This document shows, in pieces, positions 47,395 through 59,094 of a stretch of 64,000 nucleotides of DNA. The stretch's first letter is position 1; each line of letters opens with the position of its first letter. The stretch is taken from positions 83,457,578-83,521,577 of the forward strand of contig NC_037681.1 of assembly GCF_003255815.1 (NCBI RefSeq). The letters run 5' to 3'. A model generated the notes under the pieces. The model made no database searches. It was not told the DNA's origin and saw nothing but the letters and a program-made list of their open reading frames with translations. The position numbers and the translations under genes are program-made. Source of the DNA: Theropithecus gelada (lineage: Eukaryota > Chordata > Mammalia > Primates > Cercopithecidae).

Positions 47395-47904
47395 TGCATA
47401 CACTTGTATAACCTTCACCACACTGGATATGGCACTATTCTTTTACTTCCCGAAACTCCTCTGTATACCTATGATTGCACCACCGCACTGTGGTCTGGCT
47501 GACAGCAAGACCCTAGCAAAAACAGAGAGAGAAAAAGAAAGAAAGAAAGAGAGAAAGAGGGAGAAAGAAGGGAAAAGGAAAAGAAAGGAAAAGAAGAAAG
47601 GAAAAGAAAGAAAGAAGGAAGGGGAGGGGAGGGGAGAAGGAAGGAAAGAAAGAGAGAACGCTGCAGGCAGGGCTGCAGTAGCTGATGCAGCTATGTATTT
47701 GAAAACTATATGGATGAATCTCAAATGCATTATTCAGAAGGCTACATTTGGTATGATTCTACTTACATGGCATTCCAGAAAAGGTAGAAATACAGGTACA
47801 GATAACTACTGCTGGCCCAGGGGTAGGGAGGTATACAGAGGAGTTTTGGGAAGTAAAAGAATAGTGCTATATCCAGTGTGGTGAAGGTTATACAAGTCTA
47901 TGCA
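47395..47904. repeat. 76-bp inverted repeat arms flanking 358 bp
   Basis: The left arm 47395-47470 and the right arm 47829-47904 are reverse complements with three mismatches in 76. The arms contain CCTTCACCACACTGGATATG and its complement. Between them lie an Alu-derived purine tract and L1M 3' sequence. Confidence 0.95.
47480..47665 (+). repeat. Alu 3'-end fragment with long GAAA/GGAA purine tail
   Basis: CACCACCGCACTGTGGTCTG, then GCTGACAGCAAGACCC, is a degraded Alu end. About 140 nt of GAAA, GGGA and GGAA repeats follow (47521-47660). Confidence 0.8.
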
Positions 47905-47960
47905 TTTGTCAAAACTTGCAGAACTGCACACTGAATGGATGCATTTTGTATGTAAATTCT
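47690..47960 (+). repeat. L1M 3'-end fragment
   Basis: The blocks ATATGGATGAATCTCAAATG, CTACTTACATGGCATTCCAG, GGTTATACAAGTCTATGCAT and TTGTCAAAACTTGCAGAACT are typical of old L1 ORF2 ends and 3' UTRs. Confidence 0.7.
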
Positions 47961-47994
<34 letters not shown>

Positions 47995-47998
47995 GCAT
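47961..47998 (+). repeat. ATC trinucleotide microsatellite
   Basis: Eleven ATC repeats follow TCTATC directly after the L1M 3' end. Confidence 0.95.
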
Positions 47999-48569
47999 CG
48001 CTGCAGGAGAGAATACCCTGAGCAACAGAGCCCTCCTATAATAATGCATAGCACTTCCAGAGCAGTTTGTCTTAACATTCCTATCTTCTTTGCCTTATTT
48101 CTATTGCCTTCCCTGTCTTCAGCTTCTGCTGTTTACTGATACCTTTGGCATTTTAACCTGGGGCCCCAGTGACTTCCTTTGATAGGTCTTGGGTCCACAC
48201 TTGTAAAACAGAACTGGAGCTCACTCAGTTGGTTTCCAGGATCAACTTTGTATACCACTGGATACTATTTGATAAAGGAAAAACACATGATCAGATTTCA
48301 GTATGTCAGAAGACAGTATGTGATAGAAAGTGAAGAAAATGAAGACAAGGATATAGATAGGTAACTTTTATAATATCCATGGCCAGAAATCATGAGGTTC
48401 TGAGCTGTTGAGCAATGCAGTGAAGATGGAAGAAAGAGTAAACAAAATTGTTTAGTTAGAAGAGACAAGGCTAAAGAATAGGGTCTGAGGGAGGAAAAAA
48501 GAGTAAGAGTCAGGGATGATTCAGAAGTTTCTAGCTTTGGGGCAGCTGGTTGGATTGCTCATTCCACTT

Positions 48570-49110
48570 ATTCAAATTCAAAAAATATTTATTGAGTACT
48601 GAACTATATGCTTAACAATGGTTAAATTAGTAAATTTAACGTTAGGTGTTTTCTACTGCAATTTAAAAATACATATATTTATTGAATACCCAGTGTGCCA
48701 GGCAATGGAAATAATAGACACTGGATATGATAGACACTGTTTCTAACTTTCTGGAGATACTACAAAGTGAATCCACAAATAATATACATAAAAATCATGA
48801 TAAATGAATCGGAGGAAAAGAACAGGGTACTATAAATACAATGATATTAGATTCTTTAAGAGATAATAAGGAGAAAACAGTAGGGGAGAAGAATTCCAGG
48901 CAACATGTATGAAGTCCTTGAAGCAAGTAATAACTTGTCATGTTTAAAGAATTGAAAAAAGGCCATTTAACTGGAAAGGAGTGAGCAAGGGGACAGTGAT
49001 GTTATACAAGTCAGGGAATGTGGGCACTGCCTGGGATGTAAAGGGTCTTATGGACCATTGTAACAATTATGACATTAACTAATGTGTGGTGGAAAGCCAG
49101 TTAAGTTAGT
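48570..49110 (+). repeat. Ancient interspersed repeat (family unresolved)
   Basis: ATTTATTGAATACCCAGTGTG, CCAGGCAATGG and, further on, GAATTCCAGGCAACATGTAT and GGGTCTTATGGACCATTG follow the order of a well-known old mammalian repeat, also seen at 57920-58640 and 50660-50880. Confidence 0.5.
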
Positions 49111-49354
49111 GTATGTATGTATTCGTTGAGGGAAAGGCAACGTGATTTGTAACTTCATATTCTACCTTACATTTTGTTTTAACAAATGAACTGTCCTTAC
49201 TTTTATCTAAGGACTCATGCATCAATTTGTGTATAAGATCCATCTCTGTGGTCTACTCAGGGCTTTGATCCTGATTTTACCTCTCTGCTTCTTGCATCAG
49301 TGTCTTATTCGGTACCTGACCACTTCAGTTAGCTTACAAATATAATATAGCGCA

Positions 49355-49383
49355 TCTTAAAAAAAAAAAAAAAAAAAAAAAAA
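49355..49383 (+). repeat. Poly(A) tract
   Basis: A run of about 25 A residues with no recognisable retroposon body upstream. Confidence 0.9.
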
Positions 49384-49384
49384 C

Positions 49385-49630
49385 CCTTCTAGACTCCACA
49401 GATGCCTTCATCTACTTCCCTGTTTCTCTGCCCCCGTACTGAAAAAGTTGTCTATACTCCTCATCTCTAGTTCCTTCAGTCTACTCCAAACAGGCTTTTC
49501 TATCTCTGTCCTTTGAAACCACTGTGATTAAAGTCACTCACATCTTGCCAAGTCCAGTGCTTAATTTTAGTCTTTATGTTATTGATCCCTTCAGCAACAT
49601 TTAATGTAGCTGATTACTTTTTCCTTTATA
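49385..49630 (+). repeat. Possible L2 internal fragment
   Basis: Pyrimidine-rich text with TCTATCTCTGTCCTTTGAAAC and CACTGTGATTAAAGTCACTC resembles L2. It is weak and diverged. Confidence 0.4.
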
Positions 49631-49639
49631 AATTTTTAG

Positions 49640-50215
49640 TAGAATTGTTTTAGCTAGATAACATTAATATGGTCCAAAAATGAAAATAACAAAAAGATAT
49701 ACATGGGAAAATCTTCCTTCTACTCCTGTACCATTTACCACATTTCACCCCTTTCCACACTGCTTCCTAACCATAACCACTACTATTAGCTCCTTGTGTA
49801 TTCTTCTAGTAGTTTTTACATGCATACAAGCAAATCCAAATGTTTTTTCTTATTATTCCCTTTCTTACCCCAACGGTAACATCCTATAAACACTGTTCTG
49901 CCTCCTTAATTTTGCTCTTCTCATTTAACAGTTATCCTAGAAATCTTTTCAATTTGGTATATGGAGAGCTTCCTTATTCTGTTTACATCTCTATTCCAGT
50001 ATGTGGATGTGCTATAATTTATTTAGCCAGTTACTCATACATGGTGTTTTCAGTCCTTTGTTATTATGAGCAATGCTGCAATGAATAACCTTGTACATTT
50101 ATTATTTCATATATGTTGGATAAATTTCCTGAAGTGAGTCAAAGTATAAATGACTGTAATTTTGATAGTCATTGTCAAAAGGCCTTCCAAAGGGGTTGTA
50201 CCATTTGCAATCAGA
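49640..50215 (-). repeat. Old L1M 3' end, minus strand
   Basis: GAGCAATGCTGCAATGAATA, then ACCTTGTACATTTATT, AATTTTGATAGTCATTGTCA and CCAAAGGGGTTGTACCATTT are the inverse of an ancient L1 3' region. Confidence 0.65.
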
Positions 50216-50869
50216 TCTAATTCTATGACTTAAAAAATACTATCTATTTAGTTATGTATTTCAAATTTGTATCTCTAGCTCCAACTTTTTCCTGAGCTCT
50301 GCCTACTCAGCATTTCTCCTGGTACAAAATTGAACTTATTTTTCTTCCAAACTTCTTCTCAACATTTCTGTTGCTGCAAAATTGAAATGTATTTTCCTTC
50401 CAAACTTGCTGTTTCCCCTGTTTTTCCTACCTCCTACAAAATGGCATTGCCTTTCATGCAGTTGCTCAGGAAGAAGACTTAAGAGCCATTTTTTTCTCCT
50501 TTTTTCTATAAACTACCTATCCTAATTCAAATAGATCTTTATGTGATGGTGGAAATATCCTGTATCTGCATTAATGTAGTATCCACAAGCTACATGTGAC
50601 TGTTGATCACTTAAAGTGTGGCTAGTTTCTCTAAAGAGCTGAATTTTACAGAGTGAAAAATAAATATAAAGGTCCTGAGGCTAGAATGACTGAGCATGAG
50701 GACCAGAATACTAAGGGAATAAAAAAGGCAGTGAGCGGAAACAAACAAGTTTGGAGAGAGAGATGACCAGGTCACTTAGGGCCTCAAAGGTCATAGGAAT
50801 TTTATTCTGCAGGTTATGGGAAGCCATTGGTGGGTTCTGATTGGGGAGAGTGGCATAATCTGATTTTAA

Positions 50870-50972
50870 AACATTAATATTAATTTTTTAATGTAATAGT
50901 AATATATATTAATAGTTAATATTATATATTTATATATAATAAATATTGATAATTTAATATTAATATTAAAAA
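50870..50972. repeat. AT-rich low-complexity, partly palindromic
   Basis: About 100 bp of TAATATTA-type sequence with very few G or C, containing repeated ATTAATATTAA. Confidence 0.9.
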
Positions 50973-51284
50973 TCATTCCAGCAAGACTTCTAGTTCCAAA
51001 AATTCTTGGGAGATCTTTCTACTGCAAAACAGTAAGACATACTGCATAAAATATAGATTTCAATTGAATTGTCGGGCACAGTTATTGTTTGTCTTTTAAT
51101 AACAGAAAACCCGAGGGGTGAGCAGTGAGCTCTCTTGAAAGAGTTAACCAAGAGCAGAAAAATGGTTTTGTTTTGTGCATATCTTGGTGTATATATTGTC
51201 TTTCACAACAAATAAATAAAAATTTTAAACTTGGCATACCTCTAAAGCAGAGAAATATTATTTCCACAATTTTCTAACTACTCA

Positions 51285-51490
51285 TTCCCTCATTTCATTC
51301 AGATCTCTTCTCAAATGCTACCTCATTAAAGAAGCCTTCCCTGACTACCCTATATAAACCACCCCCTTTCTCTAATCACTATTACCATACCTGTGTACTT
51401 TGGTCTTCTTTATTTCTATATCCTCAGAGCCTAGCATTGGTGCTTAGTATGTAATGGGTACTCAATAAATAATTGTTGGATGGATGGATA
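51285..51490 (+). repeat. L2 LINE 3' end
   Basis: The blocks CTCAAATGCTACCTCATTAA, AGAAGCCTTCCCTGACTACC, CTCAGAGCCTAGCATTGGTG and GGGTACTCAATAAATAATTG are the L2 3' end in order. Confidence 0.8.
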
Positions 51491-51580
51491 GATGAAAGAT
51501 AAAGAAGGAGGAAGAGAAGAAAGGAAGGAAAAGAGAGAGAAGGAAGAGGGGAGAAAAGAGGATAGGAGAGGAGACCAAGA
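51475..51580 (+). repeat. Purine-rich low-complexity (GGAA/GAGA)
   Basis: GGATGGATGGATA passes into about 80 nt of GA-rich sequence after the L2 end. Confidence 0.85.
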
Positions 51581-51654
51581 CAGTCATTCTGGCTCGGCCT
51601 TTAATAGAGAATGAGAATATAAGAATAAGTTTGTGTTTTAAAAAAATGAATTTG

Positions 51655-51942
51655 GGCTGGGCACGGTGGCTCCTGCCTGTCATCCCAGCACTTTGGGAGG
51701 CCAAGGTGGGCGGATCACCTGAGGTCAGGAGTTCAAGACCATCCTAACCCACACAGAGAAACCCCATCTCTATTAAAAATACAAAATTAGCCGGTCTTGG
51801 TGGCGCATGTCTATCATCCCAGCTACTTGGGAAGACTGAGGCAGGAGAATCGCTTGAACCTGGGAGGTGGAGGTTGCAGTGAGCTGAGATCGTGCCATTG
51901 CACTCCAGCCTGGGTAACGAGGGAAACTCCGTCTCAAAAAAA
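51655..51942 (+). repeat. Alu (AluS-like), full length, plus strand
   Basis: It starts GGCTGGGCACGGTGGCTCCT. The flanks AAAAATGAATTTG before and after give the target duplication. Confidence 0.96.
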
Positions 51943-51959
51943 AAATGAATTTGGTTTTA

Positions 51960-53340
51960 GATAGACTGAGTTTTTGCTTCTACTTCCATTCTTTTTTCCC
52001 CCTCTTCCATGTGAAATATGCACCTACATGCAGGTGGCAGAATTAACATGCGATTGGTCTTGCCTTTTCAAGGGGCTGGTGAAGTGTTCATTACATTTTG
52101 TGAAATAGGCAATTAATAAGAAAGAAAAATGCAAACCGTAAGAAAATGGTCCTTAAACCTTCAAAAATACCTCAACTCAGAATAATCAGAAGGTGCTGGC
52201 TTGTTGAGGTTTAGGAGAAAATTCATTAATTGTGGCCTTCACAGAGATGTTTCATTCATGAACTCAGGAGCTGAAGGGGTCTTCCCTAAATTCAGGACAA
52301 CGTTGAGAACAAGGCCATGGGGGACTGAGCCTTGGAGTAGAACAGTGACATCTGCAGATAAGGGATATTGTTAAGGCCCATGTGGAGAAAATACAGCTGA
52401 CTTCAAGTGTCTCAAGATACAAGATACATTTTAATAGAGAAATGGGCAGCACACATTTTGTAATTTTTAGTATCTCCTGTGTTCCTTCCTGTCCCTTTAT
52501 TGAGAATAAGGAATTTTTCCATTCAGTTTTGCTGTGTGTATGCTGTCACTCAGGGATAATATGAAAGCATATACTCTTGCCAGAAATTTTTAGGTGTGGA
52601 CTTGGAGACTCTGGGTCTGAAGCAGGTGACAGGAGTTTACATCAGACTTGGACAAAGAGCACCTGGCATTTGTTCTGTCACAAATGTATTTCATGCATAC
52701 ATACTGGAGTTCAACACTGAGGCCATCTGAAAGTTTCAAAGATGATGGTGGTTCCTAGCTGCTGAATCATGAAAATCTTTGATATAGGACATTCTACCTT
52801 GATTTATTTGGGTCTGTTAACCAGTTGGCAGAAGTTCCCTATGCACCATAGCAATTTCTTACATTTATAAGATTCTCCATAGTCTCCAAAACACTGAAAT
52901 GTGCACAGTTTATTTTATTGTCTATACAGAATCATGAAGTAGGTGGAGTGGGTACTGTTGTCTCCACTTTACAAATAAAGGTTAGGCCATTCATTGTATC
53001 ATATTTAAGTGCTACATTTCAGGCAAACACAAATTTTAGAATGGAATTACTGAGTAATAATTTGCAAAAATGAGTCTTCTATTTACAAAAATAGGATTTG
53101 GAAACCTGTGTTCAATAGTAAACTTTGCTAGTACATTTAAGGGTTCTGCAGTGCATTAACTACTAGACCCAAGCTTGGGGAAACACAGATATCATGGTCT
53201 CATTAGTCACTTCCAATATAAGGAAAATAAAAAAATGAAAGCTAAATATTTACCCTGAAATTACATCATTGAGAAAGTGTAATTTAGTGAATGAAAATGA
53301 TGTACACAGGCTTTTTTGAAAAATGGGAGGTTACCTTACT
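51960..53340. other. Unique intron; MIR trace near 52880-52990
   Basis: CAGAATCATGAAGTAGGTGG, then ACTGTTGTCTCCACTTTACA, matches the MIR core region. No gene is seen in the rest. Confidence 0.5.
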
Positions 53341-53355
53341 TAAAAATGGGGAAAT

Positions 53356-53661
53356 GGCCAGGCATGGTGGCTCACATCTTTAATCCCAGCTCTTTGGGAG
53401 GCTAGGGTAATGGGGGACACAGGATTGCTTAACCCCAGGATTTCAAGACCAGTCTGGGCAACATGGTGAGACCCCATCTTCACAAAACAATTTTAATTAG
53501 GTGGGTGTGGTGGTTCATGCCTGTAATCTCAGCTACTCAGGTGGCTGAAGTAGGAGGATCACTTGAGATCAGGAGATTGAGGCTGCAGTGAGCTGTGATC
53601 ACACTACTGCATTCCAGCCTGGGAGACAGAGTGAGACCCTGTCTTAAAAAAAAAAAAAAAA
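53356..53661 (+). repeat. Alu (AluJ-like), full length, plus strand
   Basis: It starts GGCCAGGCATGGTGGCTCAC and ends with a 17-A tail. It is diverged, with an extra stretch (GGTAATGGGGGACACAG) in the left arm. Confidence 0.93.
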
Positions 53662-54647
53662 GTGGGGGGAAGCGTTTTTGTGGGTTTTTAAAATATATAT
53701 ATATTCTTTCTCTGAGTTTTATCTTAAGTTTTGTCTATCAAGATTTGAGAAATTATGGTAAAATATATTGGTGAGATTGATGGCAAATGACGTTATCAGT
53801 TTGTTTATATTTATACTCATATTTTGCTGTCAACTTAAACTATGCACTAAAATATCTTCTTGGAAAGTATATCTTATGTATTAGATTATTTTTTATTATG
53901 AAGCAGTAGCAAGTTGTTCTTAGCAGTTTTTGAAGTTTATATGGTAAGTAGCCAAGTGATTTCTTTAAAAGTGTTATATTCAGTTTTGCCTTATACTATA
54001 AAGCTCATTTAAAGTCAACAACACTGTATTTTATAGAAAGTATTTATTTTCCTTTATTAAGTCATAGGAACAATGGCCTTTTCCTTGATTGCTTGAAACT
54101 AGTTGAGCTTGGTTCATCTTAAGTTGGCAGGTGTCTTTTTTAACTTGGACATAAGATGTGTGAGTAAGTGTTCCCATATTTTAGTCATGATGAGTTATGA
54201 GCCTATTAAAAATAATTATCTTCACCTCATAAATCTTTCTTTAGTTAAGTTTATTTTAGTTCTTACTTTAATCTTCCTATTAATGTCTGCTAGTTTGGGT
54301 CAGATATATATGAATAGCAACAAATTATAGATTTGAGCTATATTTAGCATAGAGAAAAAGGCCAGTGGCATAGTATGTTATAGCCGTAGTTCAGTGTCTG
54401 TTCAAAAGAGTTTCAGGTTCCCCCAACCCATCTATTTTGCTGTTTTTTTGGAATTGGGAACTTTTAAAAAAGTTGAATACAATAATTTAGCTTCATTTGA
54501 TAGAAGTGGATAATTTAAAAAGTTGGAGATGCTATTTTATAGAGGAAACAAAAGGGAGCTGCATTTGCCAAAATCTAATGATGATGATAGGGTTAGAATA
54601 GATCCTCTGAGTTAATTCTCACTTGTGAATATGAACATTTAACACTT
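53662..54647. other. AT-rich unique intron, nothing recognised
   Basis: No element or gene could be supported. The 75-codon open frame at 54103-54330 is hydrophobic and low-complexity and probably chance. Confidence 0.5.
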
Positions 54648-54679
54648 AGTCAAAAAAAAAAAAGAAAAGAAAAAAGAAA

Positions 54680-54985
54680 GGTGAGCACAGTGGCTCACAC
54701 ACCTATAATCCCAGCACTTTCAAAGACCAAGGTAGATGGATCATTTGAGTCCAGGAGTTCAAGACCAGCTTGGGCAACATGGAAAAACCCCATCTCTACA
54801 AAAATTATGGAAATTAGCAGGATATGGCAGTGATTCCTGATGTCCTGGCTGCTTGGGAGGCTGAGGTAGGAAGATTTTTTGAGCCCAGGAGGTTGAGGCT
54901 GCAGTGAGCTGTGATCGCGCCACTGCACTCCAGCCTGAGTGACAGAGTAAGACCCTGTCTCAAAAAAGAAAAAAAGGAAAACAGA
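54680..54985 (+). repeat. Alu (old, AluJ-like), plus strand
   Basis: It starts GGTGAGCACAGTGGCTCACA and ends GAGTAAGACCCTGTCTC plus a GA-interrupted tail. A separate A-rich stretch (54650-54678) precedes it. Confidence 0.93.
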
Positions 54986-54989
54986 AAAG

Positions 54990-56485
54990 AAAATTCAGCA
55001 GTCTACTACCAAGAATCAAGAGCATTATTATAATTTTTAGAAAATGTGGTTATAATATTTATAACACACAACTTCCAGATTAGAGGCCTTCATGATAAAT
55101 CAAGTATTTCGGAGACAGTGTGAGCATGTTAGTTACATGTTCTACAAGAACATTTTTTAAGTCATGTTCAAGAGTGTGCTTTGCCATTGGCTTCTCCATT
55201 TGTTGAATTCAGGATGACCTATGCATGAATAAATACGATTAAGGCATGAATTTTTCAACAATGAAAAAGAGCAACAGATGTAGCTGACTTTGAACGTGGG
55301 AGGATTGTTGATGCACTAGTGCCTAAGGGGAGTGTCTATGAGGGGAGGAAAAAGGAAAGAAAAAAATAACTTTCCAAAATGTCAGAACATAGGAGGGGAA
55401 GAGTAAAAATAGTCCAGGATACCTCTGTAGGTCTTTTGTAATTGTGATGGAATTACCTTGCAGTTTGAAAATCGCTATTCTTTAAAATGTTTAACATTTT
55501 TCTTTTTGTATTGCAAAGATGTTGCTTGAAAAAATACATACATGCATTTTCAAAAATATGGATTGCTAAAGGGGTGTCATTAGGAAAATCAGAATTGCTA
55601 GTAAATGATTTTATGAAGGCTACTTTCTGTCATCTTATTCCATTTTTGGGCTGTAATAGGTAAAACTGTGAATATTGCATAAAAATTATTCTATTAAGTT
55701 ATAAATGGAAAGTGACAAGTGGCAAGACTCCAAAATAATGACATGTATGGTGAGACCATAGTTAATTTCCGACTGGTATATATGAAATATTTTAAAGCAG
55801 TTATTGCATCTAAATCACTTTACTTCATTATATTCTACTTTGTTTCATGTAAAAATAGTTGGTTTATATTAAAAGAATATTAGTTTGTTATATAGATTCT
55901 CCTTTCAGATGATTTCATTTACAACTAAATCTTATCTGTAGTGTCTATTCCATGTTAAATGTGCATTTTGGAAGAACTGGCATTTTTGACATCAGTGTAT
56001 TCTAGTTCTTGCTAGTATTAGTCCCCTCCCTAAGTGAGCTCTTGTAGTTTGTGGTAATGAATAATCTTTGAGCTGTAAAAAGAAGCAAAATATACACAGA
56101 AGCATTTAAAACAAAGGGATAATTTTATGCTTTGCCTATTAATAACTGAAAGTTCTTTAGAGGGCTTAGTGGGAAAATTTATGAGGAAAAATAAAGGATG
56201 AAATTGTTATGTCTATTCACTTTATTAAAATTGCATGCTAAGTCTTAAAGGAACATTCTAGATATAAAATATTTAAAATGCTCCAACTCAGTGTAGCGTT
56301 TTTACAATAAATTTCTATCAGTGTGAATCTATATGATAGTTAACTCCTATAATGCATGTAGTTCTAATTTTAAAATATGTAAAGGAATGAATGCATGCGA
56401 GAAGATTATAATAAAGGTTTTAATAAGTGATTAAAAATAATTAAAAATTTGGGATAAGGAAGAAAAACCTAAACGTACTGAGTCA
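54990..56485. other. AT-rich unique intron, possible Tc1-like trace at 55280-55330
   Basis: No gene is seen. A short segment reading ADFERGRIVDAL on + resembles the helix-turn-helix start of a Tc1/mariner-type transposase. Confidence 0.4.
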
Positions 56486-56486
56486 G

Positions 56487-56778
56487 GCCAGGTGCAGTGG
56501 CTTAACGCCTGCAATCCCAGCACTTTGGAAGGCCAAGGTGGGAGGATTGCTTGTGCCTAGGATTTTGACCCCACCTTAGGAAACATAGTCAGACCCTGTC
56601 TCTACAAATTTCTTCTTAAAACTTAGCTAAGTGTGGTGGCTCACTCCTGTAGTTCCAGCTTCTTGGGAGGCTGAGGCTAGAGGACTGCTTGAGCCCAAGA
56701 GGTCAGGACTGCAGTGAGCCATGTTTGCACCATTGCACTCTAGCCTGGCCGACAGAGTGAGTGAGACCCCATCTTAAG
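56487..56778 (+). repeat. Alu (AluJ-like), full length, plus strand
   Basis: It starts GGCCAGGTGCAGTGGCTTAA and ends GTGAGACCCCATCTTAAG, then runs into a purine repeat. Confidence 0.94.
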
Positions 56779-56935
56779 AAGGAGAAGGAGGAGGAGGAGG
56801 AAGAAGAAGAGGAAGAGGAGGAAGAAGGAGGAGGAAGATGAGGAAGAGGAAGAAGAGGAAGAGTAGGAAGAAGAAGGAGGAGGAATAAGGAGGAGGAGGA
56901 AACAAGGAGGAGGAGGAGGAGAATATTGAGTGGAA
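56779..56935 (+). repeat. GGA/GAA purine microsatellite, about 155 bp
   Basis: Almost pure purine on the + strand (AAGGAGAAGGAGGAGGAGGA and variants), grown from the preceding Alu tail. Open frames across it are low-complexity artefacts. Confidence 0.97.
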
Positions 56936-57529
56936 AGGTCTGCTCCCCAAAAGGAGAAAATTTTCATCCATAGTTTCTTCATCTAATACAAAATTTTTAA
57001 ATAGGTCCTCACCTCCTTCTTTGATTTTCTAATGATCATTTAAAACCTGAGTACATATCTTACTTCCACCACCACCACCATCAAATCTAAGAAATAATTA
57101 CTTACCTTTCTATGTTTTGGTTTATTTTTGCTCTTTGGACTACAAGCAATATAAAGGCTTGTAGGGGAAATGGTATATTCATAGCAATCAAATAACCATA
57201 AAATATGATATAGAGAGTAAATTACCATAAGAAACTGTGGTATATGGAAAGTGGTGTGAAATTCGAGAGAAAGGAAAGGATTTGTGAAGGAAGTGACTTT
57301 TGAGCCTGTATCTTACTGGTCTGGTAGAACTGAGACAAGAAATAGTTGAGGGACATCTTGAGCAGGTGAAATACTCTGAGCACTTCCTCACATGAACCCT
57401 GTTTAGTGGTCTTTCTCCAATATTAACAGTTCCCTTTACATGCCTTCTCTTCCATTCCTTTATGGCTGCACCTATAGGCCTTTTGTCTAGAATAACCCTC
57501 ATAGTGCATCTATTCCTACACATCTCCAT

Positions 57530-57640
57530 CATAGAGAGGAGGAAACAGATACAAAGGATTTAGGTAGTTTGCCCAAAGTCACCCCATGAGTTAAGTGTCA
57601 GCCAGGACTGGAACTTAAGCCCATGTGCTTCACCCCCCTG
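57530..57640 (+). repeat. MIR fragment
   Basis: GGAGGAAACAGATACAAAGG, then TAGTTTGCCCAAAGTCACCC and CAGCCAGGACTGGAACTTAA, is the MIR core in order. Confidence 0.75.
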
Positions 57641-57868
57641 CCCCATGGGCTGCCTGATGGTGGCAGAACCCCTGAGGATTGTCAGGGTCCCTTGGGGAAT
57701 AAGGACCTGAGTGTGGAACAGGAGCCCTGCCAGGTGTGGGGGTACCCCTGGAGGACTGGGGGAGTGGCTGACCTAACTCAAGTTAGATCTCACTTGAGAT
57801 CTCACTCGAATGACTCTTCCCATGTGAGGATCCCTCCTGGACTGCCAAAGCAGAGATTATTACTCTAA

Positions 57869-57915
57869 CTTTTTTTTGTTTGTTTGTTTGAGATGGAGTC
57901 TCACCCTGCCACCCT
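57869..57915 (-). repeat. Alu 3'-end scrap, minus strand
   Basis: TTTGTTTGTTTGTTTGAGAT and GGAGTCTCACCCTGCCACCC make only 45 bp of an inverted Alu end. Confidence 0.65.
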
Positions 57916-57919
57916 AAAT

Positions 57920-58640
57920 TTGTGCTAAAGATTTCTAGTGTCTTACTATGTGCTAGGAAATGTGGATAGAGTAGTAAGCAAGACCAAGTCCTGCCCTTGG
58001 GGAGTTTATATTCTAGAGAGTTAGAAAGATTACAAAAAGTAAATAAACAATATAATTTCAGATTTGATAAGAAAGCAAAATAAGAGTCTTCAGATATAAG
58101 AAAGGAAGATAAGAGTGCCAGAAAGATGGCATTTTAAGTCATTACCAGATTTCTTTCTATGAAGGTGATGTTTAAGTAATTTACTAAATGGTGTCAAGGA
58201 ATGAACTGGATAAAGATATGGGGAAAGACTTTCCCTAGCAGAAAAAACAGCAAGTGTAAAGGTCTTGCGATGTAAATTTATATTGGGAGTCATAGAATAT
58301 AAATTAGTTCTTGCTAGTATTAGTCCCCTAATTTAGAGAGATCTAAAAGGTGAGAATGGGTTAGCCAGTAGGACAGGGAAGGAGGGAGGAGGGGCACTTT
58401 ATGCTCAGAGGACAGCCATGGTTACCATATTAGAGGAATTTAGCACATTAGAGGAACAAGTCGGCTAGTGTGGCTGCAGCAGCATCAGCAAGGGGAATGA
58501 ATAGTGCAGGATGAACTGAGAACTAGACAGGAACTAGACCATGCAAGGCCTTTGAAGGCCATGTTATCCCAAGGATGCTGGCATCTATTAAAGAGTATTT
58601 TAAGCAGGGAAATGATATAATCAGGTACATGCTTGAAAAG
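57920..58640 (+). repeat. Ancient interspersed repeat (same family as 48570-49110)
   Basis: CTTACTATGTGCTAGGAAATG, GGGGAGTTTATATTCTAGAG, CAAGTGTAAAGGTCTTGCGA, GCAAGGCCTTTGAAGGCCAT and GGGAAATGATATAATCAGG follow the order of the same old family. Confidence 0.55.
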
Positions 58641-58649
58641 ATCACTCTT

Positions 58650-58937
58650 GGTTGGGCACAGCAGCTCACGCCTGTAATCCCAGCATTTTGGGAGGCCGAA
58701 GCAGGTGGATCACTTGAATCCAGGAGTTCAAGACCAGCCTGGGCAACATGGTGAAATCCCATCTCTACAAAAATACAAAAATTAGTCAGGCGTGGTGATG
58801 CATGCCTGTAATCCCAGCTACTCGGGAGGCTGAGGCATGAGAATCGCTTGAACCAGGGAGGCGGAGGTTGAAGTGAGCCGAGATCAAGCCACTGCACTCC
58901 AGCCTAGGCAACAGAGCAAGACTGTCTCAAAAAAAAA
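58650..58937 (+). repeat. Alu, full length, plus strand
   Basis: It starts GGTTGGGCACAGCAGCTCAC and ends GAGCAAGACTGTCTCAAAA. Confidence 0.95.
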
Positions 58938-59094
58938 TCAGTCACTTTTGTAAAAATAGTAGGAGGAAGCAGGAGTAAAAGCAGGAGAGAATAGAAACAA
59001 ATAGTCTGGGCAAAAAATGATGGTAGTTTAGATTACAGTGGTGATAGTAGAGATGGAAAGAGGTAGATAAATACAAGATGTATTTAATTCACAA

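Noticed and set aside
47429..47884. 151-codon open frame with a Lys/Glu/Arg-rich centre
   Set aside because: It reads through the GAAA/GGAA purine tract and flanking L1/Alu debris. The charged stretch is a repeat artefact.
56740..56982. Ser/Pro/Phe-rich frames of 80 and 65 codons on the minus strand
   Set aside because: They are translations of the GGA/GAA microsatellite.
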